Assembly (NCBI RefSeq): GCF_026421305.1
Contig: NZ_JAPJBQ010000002.1
Coordinates: 558,001-622,000, forward strand
Reading direction: 5' to 3'
From: Dyella silvae
GTDB taxonomy: Bacteria; Pseudomonadota; Gammaproteobacteria; Xanthomonadales; Rhodanobacteraceae
DNA: 64,000 nucleotides
Part shown: positions 1-8,812 of the stretch, piece after piece
How positions within the stretch are numbered: position 1 is the first letter of the stretch
How the letters are laid out: each line of letters starts with the position of its first letter
Made by a program: the position numbers and the translations under genes
Notes under the pieces: generated by a model
What the model saw: only the letters and a program-made list of their open reading frames with translations
Told to the model about the DNA's origin: nothing
The model's database searches: none

Positions 1-831
1 TGGGGCATGACTGAGCAGCTGGTGCCGCTCGCCAATCCACTGTCGGCCGACCTTGCCGTGATGCGCCCTTCGCTGCTGCCGGGCCTGATCGTGGCGCTGT
101 CGCATAACCGTGCCCGCCAGCAGGAGCGCGTGCGCCTGTTCGAGCTGGGCCGCACCTTCCGCATTGGCGCTGAAGCCGCGGCCCGTAAGGACGCGCCCAC
201 CGAAACGCCGACGTTGTCCGCAGTGGCTTGCGGCGCAGCCCATGCCGAGCAGTGGGGCGAGGTCTCGCGCACGCTCGACTTCCATGACCTCAAGGGTGAT
301 CTCGACGCCTTGATCGCCTGGGGCGGCGAGCCCGAGCGTTGGGCGGTCCACGCCGACCATTTGCCGGGCTGGCTGCACCCCGGCCGCGGCGCTCGCGTTA
401 CCCGCGATGGCGTCACCGTGGGCTATCTGGGTGCCCTGCATCCGCAGTTGGCTAAAGCGCTGGACCTGGGCGCCGATGTCCATGTGCTCGAACTGGAGCT
501 GGAGCCCGTGCTGGCCCGCCGTCTGCCCAAGGCACAGGCCGTGCCGCGCTTCCCGTCTGTGCGCCGCGATATCGCGGTGGACGTGCCGGAATCGGTTAGC
601 TGGTCACAGATTGAGCAGGTGGTCCGGACGACGCTAGGCGCCCAGCTCAAGGAGCTGCGCCTGTTTGACCGTTACAGCGGCAAGGGAGTCGAAGCGGGCC
701 GAAAGAGTCTCGCTATGGGCTTGATTTTACAGGACGCTTCACGCACCCTTACTGACGACGACGCGGACCGTAACATACGTGAAGCAGTCGGTGCGTTGGA
801 GTTGGCATGCAAGGCGAAGTTGCGAGGATAA
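1..831 (+). CDS. pheT: Phenylalanine-tRNA ligase beta subunit, C-terminal part (5' end outside window)
   Basis: The frame is open from base 1 to TAA at 829-831, so this is the last 276 codons of a roughly 790-residue protein. PheT joins PheS in the cytoplasmic (alpha-beta)2 enzyme that charges tRNA-Phe. The visible part holds the end of the B6/B7 core ([20 protein letters not shown]) and the C-terminal anticodon-recognising FDX-ACB domain, with its [14 protein letters not shown] signature at about residues 180-193 of the visible part and [10 protein letters not shown] near the end. ihfA follows one base after the stop, the classical pheST-ihfA order of gammaproteobacteria. Family assignment is secure. 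Confidence 0.95.
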   Translation, partial: WGMTEQLVPLANPLSADLAVMRPSLLPGLIVALSHNRARQQERVRLFELGRTFRIGAEAAARKDAPTETPTLSAVACGAAHAEQWGEVSRTLDFHDLKGDLDALIAWGGEPERWAVHADHLPGWLHPGRGARVTRDGVTVGYLGALHPQLAKALDLGADVHVLELELEPVLARRLPKAQAVPRFPSVRRDIAVDVPESVSWSQIEQVVRTTLGAQLKELRLFDRYSGKGVEAGRKSLAMGLILQDASRTLTDDDADRNIREAVGALELACKAKLRG

Positions 832-832
832 G

Positions 833-1132
833 ATGGCGCTGACCAAAGCAGAAATGGCCGAGCGCCTCTTTCTCGAGGTGGGCCTCAACAAGCGTGAGGC
901 GAAGGAATTCGTGGACGCCTATTTCGAGGTCGTCCGCGAGGCGTTGGAAAAGGGCGAGCAGGTCAAGCTGTCCGGTTTCGGCAACTTCGACTTGCGTCAA
1001 AAGAACCAGCGACCGGGGCGGAACCCCAAGACCGGCGAAGAGATTCCGATCTCCGCTCGCCGGGTGGTGACGTTCCGACCGGGTCAAAAACTCAAGGTGC
1101 GAGTCGAGAGCTATGCTGGACCAAGGGAATAA
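833..1132 (+). CDS. ihfA: Integration host factor alpha subunit
   Basis: A 99-residue HU/IHF-family protein that pairs with IHF-beta and bends DNA sharply at specific sites in promoters and recombination complexes. The sequence begins [13 protein letters not shown] and carries the DNA-binding beta-arm signature GRNPKTG at residues 62-68, including the intercalating proline P65. Length matches the family exactly. An upstream in-frame start at 779 lies inside pheT and lacks homology, so the ATG at 833 is chosen, one base after the pheT stop. It is probably co-transcribed with pheT and overlaps the following merR gene by 20 bases. Confidence 0.96.
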   Translation: MALTKAEMAERLFLEVGLNKREAKEFVDAYFEVVREALEKGEQVKLSGFGNFDLRQKNQRPGRNPKTGEEIPISARRVVTFRPGQKLKVRVESYAGPRE

Positions 1133-1469
1133 CACCGAACTCCCCGCCATTCCGGCGAAGCGTTACTTCACCATCGGTGAGGTCAGCGAACTGTGTGGCG
1201 TCAAGCCGCACGTGCTGCGGTACTGGGAACAGGAATTCCCCGCGCTCAATCCGGTCAAGCGTCGCGGCAACCGCCGCTACTACCAGCGTCACGATGTGCT
1301 GATGATTCGTCAGATTCGCGGCCTGCTGTACGACGAAGGCTTCACCATCACGGGCGCCCGCGCCCGTCTGGAAGGCCCGCAGGCGCGTATGGAGTCGAGC
1401 ATTTCTCATCAGATCGTGCGCCAGGTGCGCATGGAGCTGGAAGAAGTACTGGCGCTGCTGCGTCGCTGA
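1113..1469 (+). CDS. MerR-family transcriptional regulator (ihfA-linked)
   Basis: A 118-residue cytoplasmic regulator. An N-terminal MerR winged helix-turn-helix is clear at about residues 18-45 ([20 protein letters not shown]), followed by the wing ([14 protein letters not shown]) and a short helical C-terminus rich in Arg and Glu. No cysteine-rich metal site is present downstream of the HTH, so a metal sensor such as MerR or CueR is unlikely. A small MerR protein in this position after ihfA is common in Xanthomonadales and related groups; its target is not known. The start overlaps ihfA by 20 bases, implying coupled translation. Confidence 0.9.
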   Translation: MLDQGNNTELPAIPAKRYFTIGEVSELCGVKPHVLRYWEQEFPALNPVKRRGNRRYYQRHDVLMIRQIRGLLYDEGFTITGARARLEGPQARMESSISHQIVRQVRMELEEVLALLRR

Positions 1470-1493
1470 GTTTTCATTCAAGGCTTTCGGTAC

Positions 1494-1511
1494 TACCAGC
1501 CAAGCTGGTAG
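1494..1511 (+). other. Small perfect hairpin between merR and tRNA-Pro
   Basis: CTACCAG and CTGGTAG form seven base pairs around a CAAG loop, 24 bases after the merR stop and 22 bases before the tRNA. No clean U-run follows, so it is at best a weak terminator. A processing signal or tRNA promoter element is equally possible. Confidence 0.35.
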
Positions 1512-1533
1512 ACTTCTCGTCTTGCCGTATCGT

Positions 1534-1610
1534 CGGGGCGTAGCGCAGCCTGGTAGCGCATCTGCCTGGGGGGCAGAGGGTCGTGGGTTCGAATCCCGCC
1601 GTCCCGACCA
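1534..1610 (+). tRNA. tRNA-Pro, anticodon GGG
   Basis: A 77-base cloverleaf: acceptor stem CGGGGCG pairs with the 3' segment before the encoded CCA (CGTCCCGACCA end); the D arm contains AGCCTGGTA; the anticodon stem TCTGC/GCAGA encloses the loop CTGGGGG with anticodon GGG at 1568-1570; the T arm contains GGTTCGAATCC. It reads CCC, and wobble CCU, proline codons. A hairpin terminator follows 20 bases downstream. The protein-like translation on the opposite strand here is a well-known artefact of proline tRNA genes. Confidence 0.98.
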
Positions 1611-1630
1611 ATTCGGCAACAGATAAGAGA

Positions 1631-1655
1631 ACGGCGCCCTTGGGCGCCGTTTTTG
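1631..1655 (+). terminator. Rho-independent terminator after tRNA-Pro
   Basis: An eight-pair GC stem (ACGGCGCC / GGCGCCGT) with loop CTTG is followed directly by TTTTTGTTTT. It closes the tRNA transcript. Confidence 0.9.
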
Positions 1656-1705
1656 TTTTGGTTGATGGATGCATGTCCATCCGGGCTTGCGGCAAGTTTC
1701 CCACT

Positions 1706-1822
1706 CGTCATTCCTGCGAAAGCAGGAATCCAGTGCCTTTATACGGCGTCGGAGCTTCGAAAGTCGCTGGATGACCAGCCTGCGGCTGTTGTGAAGCTCC
1801 TCCTGCTTTCGCAGGAATGACG
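1706..1822. repeat. Family A paired palindromic repeat, copy 1
   Basis: Inverted arms starting CGTCATTCCTGCGAAAGCAG and ending in the reverse complement (CTTTCGCAGGAATGACG) flank a spacer of about 50 bases. Each arm is itself a hairpin. The same consensus recurs at 4627, 33806, 35059, 37297 and 51130, always between genes. Here it lies between the tRNA terminator and the 3' end of serA. Confidence 0.85.
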
Positions 1823-1863
1823 ATGAGGTTCCCCCTCGCATTTCAGGTACCTCAGCGCCTCAC

Positions 1864-3096
1864 TCAGTACAGCACGCGACTGCGCAGAGTCCCCGGAATC
1901 GCCGCAAGCTGATCCTTCAAGATGGCGGACTGTTTTTCGTCCGCTGCAACATCGATGACCACGTAACCCACTTCGCTGTCCGTCTGCAGGAACTGGGCGT
2001 CGATGTTGATGTTGCCGGACGAGAACAGCTCGTTGATGCGCGAAAGCACACCCGGCACATTGCGGTGAATGTGCAGCAGGCGGCGGCTGCGCGGGTGCTC
2101 AGGCAACGAGACCTCGGGGAAATTCACGGCCGAGAGCGTGGATCCGTTGTCGCTGTAGCGCACCAACTTGCTGGCGACTTCGATGCCGATGTTGTCCTGC
2201 GCTTCCAGCGTGCTGCCGCCGATATGGGGCGTGAGAATCACGTTGTCCATGCCGATCAGCGGCGAGACGAAGGCGTCGTCGTTGCCTTTCGGCTCCGCCG
2301 GGAACACGTCCACCGCGGCGCCGGACAGATGGCCACTGCGCAGCGCTGAGGCCAGTGCCTCGATATCGACCACGGTACCGCGCGACGCGTTGATCAGCAC
2401 CGACCCTTTGCGCATACGCGAGAGTTCGGGCGCACCCATCATCAGCTTGGTGGCCGGTGTTTCGGGCACGTGCAGGGTCACCACGTCGGCGCGCTCGAGC
2501 AGATCTTCCAGGCTCTCCGCGGCGCGAGCGTTGCCCAACGACAGCTTGGACTCGATGTCGTGGAAGATCACCCGCATGCCCAGGCTCTCGGCCAACACGC
2601 CTACCTGGGTACCGATATGGCCGTAGCCAACGATACCCAGCACCTTGTCGCGTACCTCGAAGCTGCCGGCGGCCGATTTGGTCCAGCCGCCCCGATGGCA
2701 CAGCGCGTTCTTCTGCGGAATGCCGCGCAGCAGCATAATGGTTTCAGCGATAACCAATTCGGCCACGCTGCGCGTATTGGAGTAGGGCGCATTGAACACC
2801 GGCACGCCCAGCCGGCGCGCCGAGTCCAGGTCCACTTGATTGGTGCCGATGCAGAAACAGCCCACGGCAATTAGCCGTTTAGCCTGCTGAAGTACCTCAT
2901 CAGAGAGATGAGTGCGGGAACGAATACCCACGATATGCGCATCCGCGATGCGGGCCTTGAGTTCGGCTTCCGGCAGCGCTTTCTCGAGATATTCGATCTG
3001 GCTGTAGCCTGCGCGGTGAAAGCTGTCGACGGCGCTGCGGCTGACGCCTTCCAGCAGGAGCACCTTGATGTCTTGTTTCGGGAACGAGGTCTTCAT
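1864..3096 (-). CDS. serA: D-3-phosphoglycerate dehydrogenase
   Basis: The first enzyme of serine synthesis: it oxidises 3-phosphoglycerate with NAD+, and some family members also reduce 2-oxoglutarate to D-2-hydroxyglutarate. The 410 residues match the short E. coli-type enzyme. Visible are the substrate-domain start (VLLLEGVSRSA), the Rossmann motif GYGHIG at 157-162, catalytic Arg239 (NASRGTVVD), Glu268 (PAEPKG) and His291 (TPHIGGSTLEAQ), and a C-terminal serine-binding ACT domain from about 340. It is divergent, across 124 bases, from a D-2-hydroxyglutarate dehydrogenase-like gene, which supports the promiscuous 2-oxoglutarate reaction in this organism. Confidence 0.96.
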   Translation of the reverse strand: MKTSFPKQDIKVLLLEGVSRSAVDSFHRAGYSQIEYLEKALPEAELKARIADAHIVGIRSRTHLSDEVLQQAKRLIAVGCFCIGTNQVDLDSARRLGVPVFNAPYSNTRSVAELVIAETIMLLRGIPQKNALCHRGGWTKSAAGSFEVRDKVLGIVGYGHIGTQVGVLAESLGMRVIFHDIESKLSLGNARAAESLEDLLERADVVTLHVPETPATKLMMGAPELSRMRKGSVLINASRGTVVDIEALASALRSGHLSGAAVDVFPAEPKGNDDAFVSPLIGMDNVILTPHIGGSTLEAQDNIGIEVASKLVRYSDNGSTLSAVNFPEVSLPEHPRSRRLLHIHRNVPGVLSRINELFSSGNINIDAQFLQTDSEVGYVVIDVAADEKQSAILKDQLAAIPGTLRSRVLY

Positions 3097-3149
3097 GGGC
3101 CGTTGCGCGATGGATAACCTCGGCCACTATGCCAGACATTGAAGCGAAT

Positions 3150-3163
3150 TTGCGGCATCGCAA
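3150..3163. promoter_or_regulatory. Candidate dyad in the serA / flavoprotein intergenic region
   Basis: TTGCG-GCAT-CGCAA is a perfect 14-base palindrome in the 124-base region that must hold both divergent promoters. A dimeric regulator site is possible, but such short dyads also occur by chance. Confidence 0.3.
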
Positions 3164-3220
3164 CACTGGACGTTGCGAGCCGGTGCTGGCAGGCTGGATA
3201 CAACCCCTGGGGACCCCATC

Positions 3221-4603
3221 ATGACTGACGCCCGCCTGGCCGATCTGGCCGTCCGGCTTCCTAATCTGCGACTGCTGACCGATCCCGCCGACCTCGAGCA
3301 CTATGGCCGCGACTGGACGCGCCGCTGGACGCCCGCGCCGCTGGCCATTGCTTTGCCCACCGAGTTGATGGACGTCCAAACGATCGTGCGCTGGGCCAAC
3401 GAGCACGGAGTTGCCATTGTTCCGTCGGGTGGCCGCACGGGTTTATCCGGTGGTGCCGTGGCGGCCCATGGCGAGCTGGTGCTGAGTCTGGAGCGCATGA
3501 ATCGCGTGCTCGGCTTTGACGCGGTGGATCGTACCCTGAGCGTACAGGCCGGCATGACCTTGCTCGCCGTGCACGAGGCGGCCAAGGAGCACGGGCTGAT
3601 CTATCCGGTGGATTTCGCCGCGCGCGGCTCGTGTTCCATCGGCGGCAATATCGCCACCAATGCCGGGGGCATTCGCGTCATCCGATACGGCAATACCCGC
3701 GAATGGATCGCCGGGCTTACCGTGGTGGCAGGTAATGGCGAACTGCTGCAGCTCAATCGCGGCCTGATCAAGAACTCCAGCGGCTACGACCTGCGCCAGT
3801 TGCTGATCGGCTCGGAAGGCACGCTCGGCGTGGTGGTGGAGGCGACCTTGCGCCTCACCGATCCGCCGCCGCCATCACAGGTGATGCTGCTGGCATTGCC
3901 GACCATGGATGCTCTGATGGAGGTGTTCGCGCTGTTCCGCTCACGCCTCGCCTTGCAGGCCTTCGAGTTCTTTACCGATGTTGCCTTGCGGCACGTGCTG
4001 GCGCACGGAGCGCAACGCGCCATCGACGGCGATCACCCTTACTACGTGGTCACCGAGTTCGATGCGGACGAGTCTTCGCAGGACGCCGCTTTGGCGGCCT
4101 TCGAGCTTGGCGTGGAGCGTAGCTGGATCAGCGATGGCGTCATGGCCCAGAGCGAGGCTCAGGCAGCGGCGTTGTGGCGTCTGCGCGAAGGCATCACCGA
4201 GAGCCTGGCACCGCATCGTCCATACAAAAACGACATCTCGTTGCGCATCAGTGCGCTGCCGGTATTCCTGCACGAGATCCAGTCCTTGCTTGGCAGTGAG
4301 TATCCGCACTTCGAGGTGGTCTGGTTTGGCCACATCGGCGACGGCAACCTGCACATCAATGTATTGCGCCCGGCGGAGCTGTCCGAAAGCGACTTCATCA
4401 CGCAATGCGAACACGTGACCAAGCTGCTGGCCGAGACACTGCAGCGCCATGGCGGCAGCATCTCCGCCGAGCACGGTATCGGGCTGGTCAAGCGGGCCTA
4501 TCTCGGTAGCACCCGCAGCGAGGCGGAGATTGCGTTGATGCGTGGTGTGCGCGGGGTGTTTGATCCCAAGGGCGTGCTTAATCCGGGCAAGCTGTTTGCT
4601 TAA
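3221..4603 (+). CDS. FAD-binding oxidase, D-2-hydroxyglutarate dehydrogenase-like (GlcD/D2HGDH family)
   Basis: A 460-residue VAO-family flavoprotein. The N-terminal FAD-binding domain has IVPSGGRTGLSGGAV (about 64-78) and CSIGGNIATNAGGIRVIRYG (about 139-158); the C-terminal cap carries the metal/substrate histidines of the family (WFGHIGDGNLHIN, about 372) and SAEHGIGLVKR near 430. These are family hallmarks of D-lactate, glycolate and D-2-hydroxyglutarate dehydrogenases. Divergent adjacency to serA favours the last: it would reoxidise D-2-hydroxyglutarate made by SerA. The ATG at 3221 is preferred over an upstream in-frame start at 3173, because homology begins just after it. Exact substrate is inferred. 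Confidence 0.88.
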   Translation: MTDARLADLAVRLPNLRLLTDPADLEHYGRDWTRRWTPAPLAIALPTELMDVQTIVRWANEHGVAIVPSGGRTGLSGGAVAAHGELVLSLERMNRVLGFDAVDRTLSVQAGMTLLAVHEAAKEHGLIYPVDFAARGSCSIGGNIATNAGGIRVIRYGNTREWIAGLTVVAGNGELLQLNRGLIKNSSGYDLRQLLIGSEGTLGVVVEATLRLTDPPPPSQVMLLALPTMDALMEVFALFRSRLALQAFEFFTDVALRHVLAHGAQRAIDGDHPYYVVTEFDADESSQDAALAAFELGVERSWISDGVMAQSEAQAAALWRLREGITESLAPHRPYKNDISLRISALPVFLHEIQSLLGSEYPHFEVVWFGHIGDGNLHINVLRPAELSESDFITQCEHVTKLLAETLQRHGGSISAEHGIGLVKRAYLGSTRSEAEIALMRGVRGVFDPKGVLNPGKLFA

Positions 4604-4626
4604 GGCCCTGCATCGCTTGGTAATTA

Positions 4627-4727
4627 CCTCACCGTCATCCCCGCGAAAGCGGGGATCCAGTGCCTTTTGGCGTTGAGGGAGAACCTAAAGTCACTGGATC
4701 CCCGCTTTCGCGGGGATGACGGTGAGG
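4627..4727. repeat. Family A paired palindromic repeat, copy 2 (perfect 36-bp arms)
   Basis: The best-preserved copy. The left arm (CCTCACCGTCATCCCCGCGA onward) and the right arm ending GGGGATGACGGTGAGG are perfect 36-base reverse complements around a spacer of about 29 bases. It lies between the flavoprotein gene and the YncE-like gene. A transcript of either strand would fold into a very stable hairpin. Confidence 0.9.
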
Positions 4728-4844
4728 GCGGATGCGATGGGTGGAACTCGTGAAGGGACTCTTGAAGTCGGTGGGCTCCGCCTAAGCCAGTGCTAAGGCC
4801 GTCGCTGCATGCTCGGAGAACCTCAATCTCTGGTGGTTCCGACC

Positions 4845-5873
4845 ATGCAACGACCCCTCTGCAAGGCTCTGGTTTCAGCACTGCTTGTGCTTGGTGCATC
4901 CCACGTCATGGCTGCCCCGCAAGTCGCCGATTACCGCGTGTTGTCTCAATTGAAGCTGGGTGGCCCGGGTGGCTGGGACTATCTCAACTTCGACGCACAG
5001 CGCCGGCATCTGTTCGTCAGCCGCGGCGACCGCGTGGAAGTGGTCGATGTGGATCAGAACAAGCGCATCGGCACCATTCCCGGCACGGCAGGTGTGCACG
5101 GCATCGCCATCGATCAGGACGCGCATCGCGGCTACACCAGCAATGGCCAGACCGCCTCGGTGACGGTGTTCGATCTCGATACGCTGGCCGTGGTCGGTAC
5201 CGTCAACGGCACCGGCGAGAAGCCGGATGCGATCCTTTACGACTCGGCCTCCAAGCACGTGATGACCTTCAACGGTAAGGGGCAGTCGGTCAGCGTCATC
5301 GATCCCTCCCACAACGCTGTGGTCGCTACCGTGCCGCTGGGCGACAAGCCCGAATTTGCGGTATCGGACGGCAAGGGCAATGTCTATGTGAATCTCGAGG
5401 GCACCGCCAAGCTCGCGAAAATCGATGCCAAGACCAACAAGGTCGTGGCGACCTGGTCACTGGGTTCCTGCGAGTCGCCGAGTGGCCTTGCAATGGATAT
5501 GACGCATCGCCGCCTGTTCTCCGTTTGCGACAACAAGCAGATGGCCGTGGTCGATGCGGACAGCGGCAAGCTGGTGGCCAGCGTGGCGATTGGCGAAGGC
5601 CCGGATGCGGTGGTGTTCGACGAGGGCACCGGTATGGTCTTTAGCTCCAACGGTGAAAGTGGCGACATCACGGCGGTGCATCAGGCCGACGCGGATCATT
5701 ACAGCGTCGCGGCGACCATTCCCACCCAGCCCAGCGCGCGCACGATGACGCTCGATCCCAAGCTGCATCGCCTGTACCTGTCGGCCGCCACGCTGGCCGG
5801 ACCGGCACAGGAGGGTCATCACCCGGCCATCAAGCCCGATAGCTTCACCGTGCTGACGGTGGGCAAGCCGTAA
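4845..5873 (+). CDS. YncE-like secreted beta-propeller protein, paralogue 1
   Basis: 342 residues with an N-terminal signal peptide (MQRPLCKALVSALLVLGASH, cleavage after VMA). The mature part is built of repeated YVTN/NHL-type blades (VEVVDVDQNKRIGTIPG, VTVFDLDTLAVVGTVNG, VSVIDPSHNAVVATVPLG, MAVVDADSGKLVASVAIG), predicting a seven-bladed periplasmic propeller. A close paralogue sits at 50046 behind a TonB receptor. E. coli YncE, next to receptor gene yncD, is the characterised relative; molecular function remains open. An in-frame start at 4809 would add 12 residues before the signal peptide, so 4845 is chosen. A GC-rich hairpin without U-run follows. Confidence 0.85.
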   Translation: MQRPLCKALVSALLVLGASHVMAAPQVADYRVLSQLKLGGPGGWDYLNFDAQRRHLFVSRGDRVEVVDVDQNKRIGTIPGTAGVHGIAIDQDAHRGYTSNGQTASVTVFDLDTLAVVGTVNGTGEKPDAILYDSASKHVMTFNGKGQSVSVIDPSHNAVVATVPLGDKPEFAVSDGKGNVYVNLEGTAKLAKIDAKTNKVVATWSLGSCESPSGLAMDMTHRRLFSVCDNKQMAVVDADSGKLVASVAIGEGPDAVVFDEGTGMVFSSNGESGDITAVHQADADHYSVAATIPTQPSARTMTLDPKLHRLYLSAATLAGPAQEGHHPAIKPDSFTVLTVGKP

Positions 5874-6950
<1,077 letters not shown>

Positions 6951-6973
6951 CGGCCTGCCGATAACGTATGACG

Positions 6974-7006
6974 AGGCCCTGCCCGGCAACGGGCGGGGCC
7001 TTTGTT
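6974..7006 (+). terminator. Rho-independent terminator after pip
   Basis: AGGCCCTGCCCG pairs with CGGGCGGGGCCT (one wobble) across loop GCAA, followed by TTGTTT. It ends pip transcripts. The convergent EAL/GGDEF gene stops at its 3' side. Confidence 0.8.
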
Positions 7007-8799
7007 TAGCCGGTGGCCTCGGTTACGCGAGAGGTGATATGCAGGCCGGTGCTGTCGCGCTTGGCACGACGCTTGGCGCGAGCGGCCAGCATGGCAATGG
7101 ATTGCGCGCGCTGCGGCAGCGGCGGCGAGAGTTCGACGGCCCCCATCACCACGGCGGTGAGCGGAAAGAATTGTGGCTCGCCACGCCTGTCCTTGCCGCG
7201 AAGACCGCCCTGGGCGATGTCCTCTTCGTCGAACAGTTGTGGGGAGCGCGCGTTGAAGGCATCGATGACACGCAGGCAGCGTGCCTCCCAGTCCAAACTC
7301 TGAAACAACACCACGAAGTCGTCGCCACCGATGTGTCCCACGAAATCGAGCGACGGATCGACGTGCTCGCTCAGCAGGCCGGACAGCAGACGAATCATTT
7401 CGTCGCCGCGCGAATAGCCGTAGTGATCGTTGAACGGTTTGAAGTCGGTCAGATCCACATGCACCACGGCAAACCGCTCCGCGCCTTCCAGCAGGCGCTC
7501 CAGATGCTCGGTGGTGGGAATATTGCCGGGCAGAAAGGTCAGTGGATTCGCGTGGCGGGCGGCGTCGATGCGCAACTCACTAACACGCCGCACCAGCGCC
7601 TCACCGGTGCCCAGACCACGGTAGTGCCCGTTGCTGGTGACGATGAAACCATCGGCGAGATAACGCTGGTCTTCGCCACGCAAAACGTCGGCAAGGCTTT
7701 CCAGGCTGCGCTGTTCGTCGCACACCAGCGGCGCACTGTTCATCAGTGCCGTGCATGATTTGCGCGCGAGCAGTTCGCGGGCGAACGGTTGAGCCATGCG
7801 CTCGTTCATCAGCCGGCGATTGACCAGACCGATGGGGTGACCATCTTTCACCACGGCGACGGCATGCAATTCGGGGTAATCCACGAACAGTGCCATGACC
7901 TCTTCATTGGTCTGACGCGGGTGCACCGATGGCGCGTCCATCAACAGATGACTGACCTGGGTCGGGCGTTGCGTCACCGGCCCACGCGGGCGCGGCAACA
8001 CGGAAACGGAAGGTGTCCGCAGCAACAGTTGCGCTTCGGCGCTGGCTTCCCGCGCCGGCTCCCGTGCCGGATGACCGATCAGATAGCCCTGGACATAGGG
8101 CACGCCCAGATCGCGCAACACCCGGAGGTCGGCCGGATCTTCCACGCCTTCACCCACCAGATCGGTACCCAGCGTTTCAGCCACCTGGCACAGCGAGCGC
8201 ACAATGGCCAGGCGCCCGGCGCTGCGCGAAATACCATGGACCAGATAACGATCGATCTTCACCACGTCGGGATGGATTTCGTTCCACAGCTCGAAGTTGG
8301 AATGACCGTTGCCGAAATCATCGAGCGCGATGCGGATGCCATGCGCCCGCAGATAGCCAAGCGCGTGGGCGAGGCGCGCGGGGTTTTCCACGACATCGCG
8401 CTCGGTCACTTCAATGGTGACGCGGGCGGGGTCGAGGCCGCTGTCGGTGAGCGCCGCCAGTACGTCGCCCGGCCGTAATGTATCCTGCAAGATGGCGTGT
8501 GCGCTGAGGTTCACCAGCAAGCGCCCGTCGTCCTGATAATTCCCGAACGCACGGCAGATGGTGCGAGCGGCGTGCAGTTCCACGTCCACCAACCGGCCTT
8601 CCATTCGCGCCAGATCGAGCAGGTCGAGAATGGAAAAGTTGCCCGGCATGAAAGTGCAGCGGCTCAGGCCCTCGTGCGCGACGACTTCCAGCGTGTCGAC
8701 GCGCACCACGGGCTGGAAGACCGGTGTCAGGCTTCCTGCAGCGAGTGCGCGCTCGAGCATGGCGTGTCGGGAGTTGTCGTAAGCGAGGGTGGGGAACAT
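7006..8799 (-). CDS. EAL - CBS pair - GGDEF cyclic-di-GMP protein
   Basis: 597 residues, no membrane segment. An N-terminal EAL phosphodiesterase domain (about 15-255) keeps the catalytic set: EGL (HEGLSR), NLSAH, EVTE, DDFGNGHSN, KIDR, GEGVED and QGYL. A CBS-pair region (about 270-400) contains HAVAVVKDGHPIGLVNR. The C-terminal GGDEF domain (about 430-590) has the signature GGDDF in place of GGDEF, and no RxxD inhibitory site upstream. So phosphodiesterase activity is likely, while cyclase activity is doubtful. It follows a chemoreceptor gene by 13 bases on the same strand and should share its FliA promoter, linking it to motility. Confidence 0.9.
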   Translation of the reverse strand: MFPTLAYDNSRHAMLERALAAGSLTPVFQPVVRVDTLEVVAHEGLSRCTFMPGNFSILDLLDLARMEGRLVDVELHAARTICRAFGNYQDDGRLLVNLSAHAILQDTLRPGDVLAALTDSGLDPARVTIEVTERDVVENPARLAHALGYLRAHGIRIALDDFGNGHSNFELWNEIHPDVVKIDRYLVHGISRSAGRLAIVRSLCQVAETLGTDLVGEGVEDPADLRVLRDLGVPYVQGYLIGHPAREPAREASAEAQLLLRTPSVSVLPRPRGPVTQRPTQVSHLLMDAPSVHPRQTNEEVMALFVDYPELHAVAVVKDGHPIGLVNRRLMNERMAQPFARELLARKSCTALMNSAPLVCDEQRSLESLADVLRGEDQRYLADGFIVTSNGHYRGLGTGEALVRRVSELRIDAARHANPLTFLPGNIPTTEHLERLLEGAERFAVVHVDLTDFKPFNDHYGYSRGDEMIRLLSGLLSEHVDPSLDFVGHIGGDDFVVLFQSLDWEARCLRVIDAFNARSPQLFDEEDIAQGGLRGKDRRGEPQFFPLTAVVMGAVELSPPLPQRAQSIAMLAARAKRRAKRDSTGLHITSRVTEATG

Positions 8800-8812
8800 G
8801 CCTCAGATCAGT

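Noticed and set aside
1493-1711. Minus-strand frame reading GIRTHDPLPPRQMRYQ
   Set aside because: It is the antisense translation of the proline tRNA, a recurrent annotation artefact.
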